Shown in pieces: positions 49,570 to 57,594 of a DNA stretch of 64,000 nucleotides. Positions within the stretch are counted from its first letter, which is position 1. The number at the start of each line of letters is the position of its first letter. Under the pieces are notes generated by a model that worked only from the letters and a program-made list of their open reading frames with translations, had not been told where the DNA came from and did no database searches. The position numbers and the translations under genes were made by a program. Source of the stretch: Amarobacter sp964507025 (GTDB lineage: Bacteria; Chloroflexota; Dehalococcoidia; Tepidiformales; Tepidiformaceae). The DNA is taken from the NCBI GenBank assembly GCA_964507025.1, contig CAZDOK010000008.1:62001-126000 (forward strand), in the 5' to 3' direction.

Positions 49570-50952
49570 ATGTGGCGAAGACTGCTGGTGGCCTCGTTGG
49601 TCACGATGACGGCGATCCCGGCGGCGATTGCGGGAGTGAGCGCCGGCGAGCGAGCCGTGTGGGAGCCGGGCGTGCATGCCCTCGAGGTGCCCGCCGCCGG
49701 GCTGCTGGCGCCGGTTGCGTCGCCGGATGCGGCCCTGCGGGAAGGGTTGGCCGACGTGCCATCGGCCGGGAAGATCCGCGTGCCGCAGGCGGACCCGGTG
49801 CACCGGACGCTGGCCTGGCTTGAGATTGTCACCCAGGAGAACGAGACGGTTTCCTGCAGCGGCACGCTCGTGGGCGAAGGGGTGGTGCTGACCTCGGCGC
49901 ACTGCATCGATGGTGCGAAGAGCGTGCGCGTGGTGCCCGGCAAGGATGGTGCGGACGAGCCATGGGGCAGCCAGTACGGTGCGGCGGTCTCGGTACCGTC
50001 GGGCTGGGGATTCGGGCTCCCGGCGGACTATGCGAAGTACGACATCGGGCTGGTCATCCTCCCTGACCGGAAGCTGACGGAGAAGACGGGCATCTTCCCG
50101 GGGAAGCTGACGGTAATGCCTGCCGGCGCCTTCCGGGGGACGGCGACCGAGGTAGCGGCGCTCGGGTTCCCCGGTGAGTGCGACGCTTCGACCTGCTCGA
50201 AATCGACGCAGCCGACAGCGCTGCACGGGAAGTTCGCCTGGGCCTATCACGCGGGGTTCGTGAAGGCCGACCAGGAGTTCATCTATCCCGACTTCCCGGG
50301 GGCGCCGGGGATGAGCGGTGGGGCGATCATCCGCGAATCGGACATGGCGATCGTAGGGGTGGTGGACTCGGCGCTGTTCATCACCACGCAGGGGGTGCGG
50401 GTGAACGAGGAATCGCGCGAGTTCCTGGAGACAGGATGCGACGCGTTCCCGGTGTGTTCGATCACCTTCGGGAATCCGTGGTTCCGGCGGGCGTTGCCGG
50501 CCATCGCCCAGGACTCCCAGGCGACTCCGCCCGTGCTGACGGGGCAGGCGCTCTATTGCGCAAAGGAAGTCGCCTTCGTGGATGCCTTCACGGACAAGGA
50601 GATCAAGTTCGCGCATTCGATGCGCGGCCTGCTGGAGATGGACATCGACCCGGCGTTGTTCGCCGACCCGAATCTGAAGGCGCTGTTCATGCAGCAGGTG
50701 GGAGCGGCCGTGGGCGATGCGCTCGAGGTGAAGGCGCTCGAATCACCCGACGCCCGGTTCGATGCCTTCCACGATTCGCTGGATGGCGGGATCGACAACA
50801 TTCTGACCGGGCTGGTGGCGATCAACGAGGCGCTGGCCACAGGCAATCTCACGGCGATGCTGACCGCGATCCAGGCGCTGGGCACCGCGAACGTCCAGAT
50901 CATGGCGGCGCAGGCGCAGTACCCGAGCATCGACCCGGTGTGCCAGCAGTAG
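49570..50952 (+). CDS. Secreted trypsin-like serine protease
   Basis: This 460-residue protein has a signal peptide (1-25, cleavage near AIAGVSAGE) and an S1-fold protease domain (about 68-260) with His111 (LTSAHC), Asp158 (KYDIGLV) and Ser249 (PGMSGGA), the last resembling V8/glutamyl-endopeptidase-like enzymes. A C-terminal region of about 200 residues is mostly helical and unassigned. Several Cys pairs (96/112, 204/209) could form disulfides. GGGAGGG precedes the ATG at 49570. A zinc-ribbon membrane-protein gene follows 19 bp later, so the two probably form an operon; the protease could process surface proteins of the island (inference). Confidence 0.9.
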   Translation: MWRRLLVASLVTMTAIPAAIAGVSAGERAVWEPGVHALEVPAAGLLAPVASPDAALREGLADVPSAGKIRVPQADPVHRTLAWLEIVTQENETVSCSGTLVGEGVVLTSAHCIDGAKSVRVVPGKDGADEPWGSQYGAAVSVPSGWGFGLPADYAKYDIGLVILPDRKLTEKTGIFPGKLTVMPAGAFRGTATEVAALGFPGECDASTCSKSTQPTALHGKFAWAYHAGFVKADQEFIYPDFPGAPGMSGGAIIRESDMAIVGVVDSALFITTQGVRVNEESREFLETGCDAFPVCSITFGNPWFRRALPAIAQDSQATPPVLTGQALYCAKEVAFVDAFTDKEIKFAHSMRGLLEMDIDPALFADPNLKALFMQQVGAAVGDALEVKALESPDARFDAFHDSLDGGIDNILTGLVAINEALATGNLTAMLTAIQALGTANVQIMAAQAQYPSIDPVCQQ

Positions 50953-50971
50953 GGAGGGGTGAAGGCGGCGG

Positions 50972-52291
50972 ATGGACACGTTCTGCACACGCTGCGGCAC
51001 CGAGGGCGAACCGGAGGACATCTTCTGCCGGCACTGTGGACACCGGCTGAATACCCCGGCGGCGCGGGCGTTCGACACGGTCGCCTGCCCGGCCTGCGGA
51101 TGCGCCAACCTGCGCGGGGCCCGCTTCTGCGATGAGTGCGGGAGCGCCATCCCCGAGGACGCCGCGCCGGGCGGGCGGAAGCCGGCGGTTGTGGGAGCCG
51201 CGTTCGCGAGCGCGGCAACGGCGGCGGGGCTGACGGTAACGGGCGGTGGCGCACCCGGTGCGGTGGCTGGCGCCGGTGCGCAGAGCATGGGGGCGGCCGG
51301 CATGGGCGCCGCTGGACCCGCTGGCGCGGCGGCCGGCATGGGTGCGGGTGTCCCGGCCGGTATGGCGGAAGGAGCTGGCGCCGCGGGGACGGCCGGCGCA
51401 GCCGCCGGTGCGGGCTCGGCAGCGGAAGCAGGGCTGGCTGGTGGTGCGGGAGCGGCGGGTGCCGCCGGCGCTGTCGGAGGCATGGGTGGCGCGGGCGCGG
51501 CCGGTGCCCTGTTTGGCATGGGAGCGATGAAGATCGCGCTCGTTGGGGCGGGGATCCTGGGCGTGATCGTCGCCGGCGGGGTGACCACCGCCGTGCTCTT
51601 GAATGGCGGCGACGGAGACAGCCGGGGCGGCGGGGGGGTCGAAACTCCGACTGCGCAGGTAACGCCCACGGCCGGTCCAGCCCTGAGCCCGACCCCGACG
51701 GCGACGCCGACGGAGCAGGCGACGCCCTCGCCCACTGCCGAGGCGACGGCTACGCCGGCGACACCATCGCCCACCGCGAGCGCGACACCGGGCAGGGGGT
51801 TGGCTACGGCCACGTTCACGCCTGTCGCGACGGCGGTCCCGACATCCACACCCACGGCGACGCCGACATCCACGGCGACAGCGACACCGACCCGGACACC
51901 GACCCCGACCCGGACCCCGACGGCAACCGCCACGGCCACTCGCACGCCGACGCCAACCCGGACTCCGACAGCGACCCCAACAGCGACGCCGGGGCCGGCC
52001 ACACCGGTGTTCGGGCGGGTGCTCGAACAGGTGGCTCCGGATGGGACGTTGTTCCAGTTCTGTCCCGGGTGCGTCATTCGCCTGAGCGGCAGCAGCGGCA
52101 CCTTCCAGGCGACCGGGGGTACGAACGGCGCGTTCGTTATCCAGGGGGTACCCGCGGGCACGTACCGTCTGTATCGCGTGTGTGGGCTGACGCTCGTCGG
52201 GGCGATCGCGCCGTGGAATGCGAAGCTCGGCTATGCGGCGATCACGGTGCCCACGGATACGTTCGACGTGCTGGTGCCGAAGTGCCCGTGA
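50972..52291 (+). CDS. Double zinc-ribbon membrane protein with Thr/Pro stalk
   Basis: This 439-residue protein has two zinc ribbons (Cys5/8/19/22 and Cys39/42/53/56), a Gly/Ala-rich tract (about 65-180), a membrane helix (about 186-210, MKIALVGAGILGVIVAGGVT), a long Thr/Pro-dipeptide stalk (220-345) and a C-terminal beta-rich domain (347-439) with two Cys in FQFCPGC and a TNGAFVIQGVPAGTYRL segment like carboxypeptidase-regulatory/CnaB folds. Orientation should be N-terminus inside, C-terminus outside. It shares the full architecture with the protein at 31360-33255. Function unknown. Confidence 0.82.
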   Translation: MDTFCTRCGTEGEPEDIFCRHCGHRLNTPAARAFDTVACPACGCANLRGARFCDECGSAIPEDAAPGGRKPAVVGAAFASAATAAGLTVTGGGAPGAVAGAGAQSMGAAGMGAAGPAGAAAGMGAGVPAGMAEGAGAAGTAGAAAGAGSAAEAGLAGGAGAAGAAGAVGGMGGAGAAGALFGMGAMKIALVGAGILGVIVAGGVTTAVLLNGGDGDSRGGGGVETPTAQVTPTAGPALSPTPTATPTEQATPSPTAEATATPATPSPTASATPGRGLATATFTPVATAVPTSTPTATPTSTATATPTRTPTPTRTPTATATATRTPTPTRTPTATPTATPGPATPVFGRVLEQVAPDGTLFQFCPGCVIRLSGSSGTFQATGGTNGAFVIQGVPAGTYRLYRVCGLTLVGAIAPWNAKLGYAAITVPTDTFDVLVPKCP

Positions 52292-52304
52292 CCTCCGCTC
52301 GCCG

Positions 52305-53066
52305 CTAGAAGTCGATGCCGATGGGTTCGAGGATGTGGTCCTGCGTCCAGCCCCACGGCTTCGCTTCGGCGAAGTGGAGGAGGTATTCCTGGGCCATCTT
52401 CGGGACCAGGAGCGCGAGCATCGGAATGAGGACGGTGCGCCTGTCATGGGGCACGGCGCGGGGGAACCACCTCATGACCACGACCACGTAGAGCCACCAG
52501 TTTTCGAACATGTTGGGGAAGATGAAGAGGAAGATGCGCGCCTCGCTGATTTCGAACAGGGCCACGCCGACGAGCCGGTAGATGAAGAGTGCAAGCGCGG
52601 GAACCCGGGCCCAGGCATTCCGCCAGCCCAGGGCCACGAGCAGCTCGAGCGAGAGGTAGTAGCTGTCGAGCACCTTGTCGAGCTCGGCGTAGTGGTCGCC
52701 GAAGCCGCCCAGGTCGAGGGCATCGGTGATGATGACGTCGCCGCCATCGAGCAGCATGGCGACGATCCCGCCGGTGACCCAGAAGCGCAGGATCAGGAGG
52801 GGCACGACGAGGCGGAGCCCGATGACCACGGCTTCGCCGGTGGAGAGGTTCAACACATCGGAGGCATCGAGCAGCAGGAGCGAGCCGAACACGAGCACCA
52901 CGGCGACCGCCACGCCAGCGGCAAGCCGTGGATTGAATCCGTCGAGCGCCGGGATGTAGGAGCGGTTCAGTGGTCCGTCCTGTTGGGCGCCGCGAGCTCG
53001 CTGCGCTGTGATTGACACATTCTTGCCGTTTGGGGCGCCCGGGCAAGCGCCGGGGTAGCGCACCAC
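52305..53066 (-). CDS. Polytopic membrane protein of unknown function
   Basis: A protein of up to 253 residues with about five or six membrane segments after a hydrophilic N-terminus; it contains FPNMFENWWLYVVVVMRWFPRAVPHDRRT and a C-terminal AKPWGWTQDHILEPIGIDF tail. I do not recognise a family. Start choice is open: GTG 53066 gives an unusual polar N-terminus, GTG 53018 would give 237 residues. It converges on the zinc-ribbon gene with a 13-bp gap and is divergent from citrate synthase. Confidence 0.75.
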   Translation of the reverse strand: MVRYPGACPGAPNGKNVSITAQRARGAQQDGPLNRSYIPALDGFNPRLAAGVAVAVVLVFGSLLLLDASDVLNLSTGEAVVIGLRLVVPLLILRFWVTGGIVAMLLDGGDVIITDALDLGGFGDHYAELDKVLDSYYLSLELLVALGWRNAWARVPALALFIYRLVGVALFEISEARIFLFIFPNMFENWWLYVVVVMRWFPRAVPHDRRTVLIPMLALLVPKMAQEYLLHFAEAKPWGWTQDHILEPIGIDF

Positions 53067-53206
53067 GCGCCGGCAACGCTTGTTGCGCGGGGAACTAGCG
53101 GCCCCGCGTCCTTGGCCCTCTGGCCATCACCAGGACGAGGGTGCCCGGGGTAGCATCCGTGGTGCGCCCGCCGCAATGGCCGCGACAACGTAATGAGGAG
53201 TGTGGC

Positions 53207-54493
53207 GTGACTGCTGAGACTCTGACCGTGATCGACAACCGCACGGGAGAACGCTACGAAGTCCCGATCCAGGATGGCACCGTCCGGGCGATGGATTTCC
53301 GCCGCATCCGGACCTCTCCCGAGGACTTCGGCTTGATGGTGTATGACCCGGCGTTCACCAATACGGCTTCGTGCCGGAGCGAGATCACGTTCATCGATGG
53401 CGATGCCGGCGTGCTCGAATACCGCGGGTATCCGATCGAAGAGCTGGCCGAGAAGAGCACCTACCTGGAGACCGCCTTCCTGATCGTCCACGGACACCTG
53501 CCATCGGCGGTGGAGCTGGCGGAGTGGACGCACAACATCACCTTCCACACCTTCGTCCACGAGAACATCCGGCGGTTCATGGAGGGCTTCCGTTACGACG
53601 CCCATCCGATGGGAGTGCTCGTCAGCTCGGTGGCGGCGCTTTCCACCTTCTATGCGGACGCGAAGGACGTGGACAGCCCGGAATCGCGAGACCTGCAGAC
53701 GTGGCGGCTTATCGCGAAGGTGCCGACCCTGGCGGCCTTCGCGCACCGGCACAGCCGCGGCCTGCCCTACGTCTACCCGGATAACGAGCTTTCGTTCGTG
53801 GCGAACTTCGCCAGCATGCTCTGGCGGATGTCGGAAAGCCGCTACGCGGCGAGCGAAGTCATCGAACGGGCGCTGAACGTGTTGTTCATCCTGCATGCCG
53901 ACCACGAACAGAACTGCAGCGCGAACGCAATGCGAGCCGTGGGGAGTTCGCGTCCCGACCCGTTCGTCGCGACGGCCGCGGCGGCGGCCGCGTTGTACGG
54001 TCCGCTGCATGGTGGCGCGAACGAGGCGGTGTTGCGGATGCTCGCCGAGATTGGCGATGCGAAGGCCGTGCCCGAGTTCGTGAAGAGCGTGAAGGCGGGC
54101 GAGCGGCGGCTGATGGGGTTCGGGCACCGCGTGTACAAGAACTACGACCCGCGCGCCCGCATCATCAAGGCGACGGCCGACGAGGTGTTCGAGGTGACCG
54201 GGCGGAACCCACTGCTGGATATCGCGCTCGAGCTGGAGCGGATCGCGCTCGAAGACGACTACTTCATCGAGCGGAAGCTCTACCCGAACGTCGACTTCTA
54301 CTCGGGGCTGATCTACCAGGCGCTGGGCTTCCCGGTGGAGATGTTCCCGGTGCTGTTCGCGATCCCGCGAACGGCGGGCTGGGTAGCGCAATGGCGCGAG
54401 ATGATCACCGACCCGGAGCAGAAGATCGCCCGGCCGCGCCAGGTGTACACCGGCGCGCGCGGGAAGGCGTACGTGGAGCTGGGGAAGCGGTAG
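53207..54493 (+). CDS. gltA: Citrate synthase
   Basis: This 428-residue enzyme condenses acetyl-CoA with oxaloacetate. Catalytic blocks are visible: LHADHEQNCS and LHGGANEAVL with substrate His, FGHRVYKNYDPR with catalytic His, and KLYPNVDFYSG with catalytic Asp. The length fits the longer bacterial type with an N-terminal beta domain (YEVPIQDGTVRAMDF). GTG 53207 has TGAGGAG at 6-nt spacing and is preferred over in-frame upstream codons. The gene ends within a strong hairpin. Confidence 0.96.
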   Translation: MTAETLTVIDNRTGERYEVPIQDGTVRAMDFRRIRTSPEDFGLMVYDPAFTNTASCRSEITFIDGDAGVLEYRGYPIEELAEKSTYLETAFLIVHGHLPSAVELAEWTHNITFHTFVHENIRRFMEGFRYDAHPMGVLVSSVAALSTFYADAKDVDSPESRDLQTWRLIAKVPTLAAFAHRHSRGLPYVYPDNELSFVANFASMLWRMSESRYAASEVIERALNVLFILHADHEQNCSANAMRAVGSSRPDPFVATAAAAAALYGPLHGGANEAVLRMLAEIGDAKAVPEFVKSVKAGERRLMGFGHRVYKNYDPRARIIKATADEVFEVTGRNPLLDIALELERIALEDDYFIERKLYPNVDFYSGLIYQALGFPVEMFPVLFAIPRTAGWVAQWREMITDPEQKIARPRQVYTGARGKAYVELGKR

Positions 54494-54517
54494 CCCGCCG
54501 CGGGGGCGGGCTACCGC
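54487..54517. terminator. Hairpin spanning the citrate synthase stop
   Basis: A perfect 13-bp inverted repeat, GCGGTAGCCCGCC (54487-54499) and GGCGGGCTACCGC (54505-54517), with a 5-nt loop. The 5' arm contains the TAG stop. No T-tract follows. Confidence 0.65.
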
Positions 54518-54529
54518 GCAAGGAGAGGG

Positions 54530-54557
54530 AGGGGGACGGGCCGTGGTCCGTCCCCCT
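54530..54557. terminator. Second hairpin in the gltA-hppA convergent region
   Basis: AGGGGGACGG (54530-54539) and CCGTCCCCCT (54548-54557) form a 10-bp stem with an 8-nt loop, positioned 3' of the H+-pyrophosphatase gene on the minus strand. Confidence 0.6.
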
Positions 54558-54566
54558 CGTTTCGCA

Positions 54567-56978
54567 TCAGGCGATGAAGAGGGGCGCCAGCACCAGGGTG
54601 ATGGTGCTGAGCAACTTCACCAGCACGTGCAGGGCAGGGCCGGCGGTGTCCTTGAACGGGTCGCCGACGGTGTCGCCGACGACCGCGGCGGCATGAGCTT
54701 CGGAGCCCTTGCCGATGGTGTCGCCGTTCTGAGCGCGCATGCCGCCCGACTCGATGAACTTCTTGGCGTTGTCCCATGCCCCGCCCGCGTTGTTCAGGTA
54801 GGTCGCCAACAGGACGCCGCCGATGGTCCCGACCATGAGCAGGCCGGCGACTGATTCCCAGCCGGCGTTCCCGCCGATGGTGAACCGGAAGACGACGCCA
54901 ACGAGGACGGGCAGACCGACCGCGAGGATGCCGGGCGCCACCATCTCGCGCAGGGCGGCCGAGGTAGTGATATCGACGGCGCGGGTGTAATCGGGGCGTA
55001 CCTCGCCAGTCATGATGCCCGGGTTTTCGCGGAACTGGCGGCGGACTTCGTTGATGATGCTCCCGGCGGCGCGTCCGACAGAGCGGATCGCCAGGGAGCT
55101 GAAGAGAAAGGCGAGCATGACGCCGAGGAGGGCGCCGACGAAGACCTGCACCTTGCCAAGGTTGATGGGCATGATGCGGGGCAATGGGGCCGGGCTCGCC
55201 TTGAGGCCGTCAGCCTGTTCCGCCGTGATCGAGCCATCTTCGAGCTTGTGGCGCAGGAACGCAGCGGTTTCGTCGTCGTCGGCGACGAGCAGCGTTTCGA
55301 TTTCGCCATCTTCGAACCCGCGCGACTCGAGGTCTTCGGCGTAGCCGGCGATGGCCTCGGAGACCGCCTGTTCGGCTTCGTCACCCTGGACGAGACCGAG
55401 ATCGCGGACGCGCTCGGCGTAGGTCGAGGCGTCTTCTGCGGCCTGGCTGCCGAACTCGATGCGGACTTCGTCGAGGTAAGCGGTGAAGAGAAGGAAGGCG
55501 GCGAGAGCGGCGGAGCCGACGGCATAGCCCTTCGTGAGGGCCTTGGTGGTGTTGCCGACGGCATCGAGTGCGTCGGTGATTTCGCGTGCCTCGGGGCGTG
55601 TGCCCTCGGCCATCTCGGTGATGCCGCCGGCGTTGTCGGTGATGGGGCCGAAGGTATCCATCGCCAGCACGTAGGCCGCCGACATGAGCATGCCCATGGT
55701 CGCGACAGCGGTGCCGAACACGCCGGTGGAGATGCTGCTGACGTTTTCGAGGTCGGCCTGTTGGCCCAGGACGAAGGACGCGACGAGGGCGACGCCAACC
55801 GTAATCGCGGTGACGGCGGTGGTTTCGAAGCCGACGGCGGTGCCAATGATGATGTTCGTCGCGGAACCGGTTCGGCTCGCTTCGGCGATTTCGCGGACCG
55901 GGCGCCACGAGCCGGCGGTGTAGTACTGGGTGATATAGACAAAGGCGATGCCCGTGGCGATGCCAACGAGGCCGCAGAAGAAGAACCAGTACCAGACGTC
56001 TTCGAGCATTGCGCGGGTGGCAATGGCCAGTCCGGCGATGGAGAGGGCGGTGATCACCCAGTAGCCGCCATTGAGCGCGCCCATCGGGTCCTTGATGCGC
56101 TTTGCCCAGAAGGGCACGGTGAACATGCCGAGGATGGTGGCGATCACGCCGAAGGAGCGGAGCACGAGCGGGAAAAGGATCCACTCGACGCGGCCGGTAG
56201 CTGTGAAGATGGAGACTCCGAGGATCATCGCGCCGATGTTTTCAGCGCTCATCGATTCGAAGAGGTCGGCGCCACGGCCAGCGCAGTCGCCGACGTTATC
56301 GCCCACAAGGTCGGCGACGACGGCGGCGTTGCGGGGGTCGTCTTCGGGGATGCCTGCCTCGACCTTGCCGACAAGGTCGGCGCCGACATCGGCGGCCTTG
56401 GTGTAGATGCCGCCGCCGAGCTGGGCGAAGAGCGCGACGAAGCTGGCGCCGAAGCCGAAGCCGACAATGAGGAAGGGCGCGTCGTCGATCGGGTTGCCCA
56501 GGACCCGGCTGTAGATGGCGAAGATGCTCGAAACGCCGATGAGGCTGAGAGCGACGACGAGGAATCCGGAGACCGCGCCGCCGCGAAGGGAGGTGTTGAT
56601 GGCGTCGGCGAGGCTACGCTGCGCGGCCGATGCGGTGCGCCCGTTCGCCCGGACGGCGATCGACATGCCGATGTAGCCGGAAACACCGGAGGCAACCGCG
56701 CCAACGATGAAGGCAACGCCGGTGAGGACGCCGACTTCGCCCGAATCCTTGAAGAGGCCGACCACGAGGCCGACGACGATGCTGGTGATCACGGCGAGGA
56801 TGCCGATCGTGCGGTACTGGCGCTTGAGGAAGGCGTTGGCGCCTTCGAGGATGGTGCCGGCGACGGCCTGCATTTCGGGAGTGCCGCGGTCGCGCCGGAG
56901 GACGTCGTAGGCGAGCCAGGCGGCATAGAGGACGGCCAGCGCGCTGGCCAGGGGGATCATGATCTGTGCGAGAAGCAC
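54567..56978 (-). CDS. hppA: Membrane-bound proton-pumping pyrophosphatase, K+-independent type
   Basis: This 803-residue polytopic enzyme hydrolyses pyrophosphate and pumps protons. Signature motifs are GGGIYTKAADVGADLVGKVE (188-207), DNVGDCAGRGADLFES (227-242) and the C-terminal GDTVGDPFKDTAGPALHVL. GNTTKA at 475-480 has Lys479, the residue that marks K+-independent H+-PPases. Between a helix ending near 503 and the next starting near 608 is an Asp/Glu-rich insertion of about 95 residues, much longer than the usual short loop. The GTG start at 56978 has GGAG at 7-nt spacing. It converges on citrate synthase with two hairpins between. Confidence 0.95.
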   Translation of the reverse strand: MLLAQIMIPLASALAVLYAAWLAYDVLRRDRGTPEMQAVAGTILEGANAFLKRQYRTIGILAVITSIVVGLVVGLFKDSGEVGVLTGVAFIVGAVASGVSGYIGMSIAVRANGRTASAAQRSLADAINTSLRGGAVSGFLVVALSLIGVSSIFAIYSRVLGNPIDDAPFLIVGFGFGASFVALFAQLGGGIYTKAADVGADLVGKVEAGIPEDDPRNAAVVADLVGDNVGDCAGRGADLFESMSAENIGAMILGVSIFTATGRVEWILFPLVLRSFGVIATILGMFTVPFWAKRIKDPMGALNGGYWVITALSIAGLAIATRAMLEDVWYWFFFCGLVGIATGIAFVYITQYYTAGSWRPVREIAEASRTGSATNIIIGTAVGFETTAVTAITVGVALVASFVLGQQADLENVSSISTGVFGTAVATMGMLMSAAYVLAMDTFGPITDNAGGITEMAEGTRPEAREITDALDAVGNTTKALTKGYAVGSAALAAFLLFTAYLDEVRIEFGSQAAEDASTYAERVRDLGLVQGDEAEQAVSEAIAGYAEDLESRGFEDGEIETLLVADDDETAAFLRHKLEDGSITAEQADGLKASPAPLPRIMPINLGKVQVFVGALLGVMLAFLFSSLAIRSVGRAAGSIINEVRRQFRENPGIMTGEVRPDYTRAVDITTSAALREMVAPGILAVGLPVLVGVVFRFTIGGNAGWESVAGLLMVGTIGGVLLATYLNNAGGAWDNAKKFIESGGMRAQNGDTIGKGSEAHAAAVVGDTVGDPFKDTAGPALHVLVKLLSTITLVLAPLFIA

Positions 56979-57071
56979 CTTTTTACTCCAGGGATTGAGG
57001 AAAGGCGCAGCCGCGGATGGCCACCGTCCGGTTGACCGGACGCGTGCTTCACCGTGGAAGCGTGGGAATGG

Positions 57072-57242
57072 CTAGGAAGCGAGGCGCGCGAGGATCGCCT
57101 TGAGGCGCTCCTCATCAGCCTGGAGCGATTTCCGCCACTCATAGTTCTCGGTGTTCGAAATCTCCATCTTGAGATTGCCGAGATATGATTCGAGGATTCG
57201 CCGCAGCAGGGCGATGTCGGCGGAGTCGAGCTCAAGCTGCAT
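57072..57242 (-). CDS. Small conserved helical protein (56 aa)
   Basis: A 56-residue protein (starting MQLELDSADIALLRRI, ending ILARLAS) predicted as two amphipathic helices with a central YLGNLKMEISNTENYEW segment. Short proteins of this pattern, starting with a beta-like strand and a leucine-rich helix, are widespread in bacteria but unnamed. ATG 57242 fits; the open frame upstream is not similar. It lies 93 bp downstream of the H+-pyrophosphatase start on the same strand, so the two may be co-transcribed. Confidence 0.7.
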   Translation of the reverse strand: MQLELDSADIALLRRILESYLGNLKMEISNTENYEWRKSLQADEERLKAILARLAS

Positions 57243-57325
57243 GGCGGGCCCCCGGTTCCGCGTCGCGAGTCCCGGGTGGAGCTTCGGGAGGCGGCTGGGT
57301 ACTGGTTCGCGACCGGTGGATCTTC

Positions 57326-57354
57326 CTCCAACGGAGGTGATGCGACCGCATGAA
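57326..57354 (+). promoter_or_regulatory. Two small hairpins with a full-length Shine-Dalgarno on +
   Basis: CCTCC-AAC-GGAGG (57326-57336) and ATGCG-AC-CGCAT (57340-57351) lie back to back. GGAGGTGAT (57332-57340) is a nearly complete anti-16S match 12 nt (core spacing) before the ATG at 57350, whose A and T are in the second hairpin. The first hairpin could mask the ribosome site. Confidence 0.4.
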
Positions 57355-57442
57355 CCAGCAACGGGGTGAACGGGAAAGTACGTACACGAGAAACCCCTGC
57401 TTCTGGAATTGGTCGCAGGGGGTTCCGCCCGCCATGGTGTGA
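57350..57442 (+). CDS. Candidate small protein (30 aa)
   Basis: ATG at 57350 opens a 30-codon frame (starts MNQQRGERESTYTRN, then PCFWNWSQG, ends PPAMV, TGA). It has a strong GGAGGTGAT upstream and a hairpin with a short T run 22 bp downstream (57465-57485), so it looks like a self-contained transcription unit in an otherwise empty 352-bp gap. Codon use is less GC-rich than in its neighbours. Nothing similar is known to me; it may instead be a structured RNA. The rest of the gap (57243-57594) shows no other gene. Confidence 0.35.
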   Translation: MNQQRGERESTYTRNPCFWNWSQGVPPAMV

Positions 57443-57464
57443 AGCGGGCAGTTCGCGCGGTCAG

Positions 57465-57485
57465 AATCGCAAGGCGCTTGCGATT
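57465..57485 (+). terminator. Intrinsic terminator-like hairpin
   Basis: AATCGCAAG-GCG-CTTGCGATT is a perfect 9-bp stem with a 3-nt loop, followed on + by GCCTTTTCCC. The T run is on the + strand side, so it fits termination of a + transcript, not of the minus-strand GTPase gene. Confidence 0.6.
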
Positions 57486-57594
57486 GCCTTTTCCCGGCCC
57501 CTCTGCGCTGAGAGGAATGCTACCGAGCCGCCGGACCACAGCCAAGTTATGGTCGCCAGCAGCGGCGGTCCCGGAGCCCGTGCTGCGGCTCGGG

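Noticed and set aside
49345..50616. Open frame extending the FtsX permease by 424 codons upstream
   Set aside because: The extension runs antisense to the signal-peptide-bearing protease and has no membrane or conserved features.
57243..57594. SRP RNA, tmRNA or a known riboswitch in the 352-bp gap
   Set aside because: No SRP tetraloop region, tmRNA resume codon region or recognised riboswitch core could be found on either strand.
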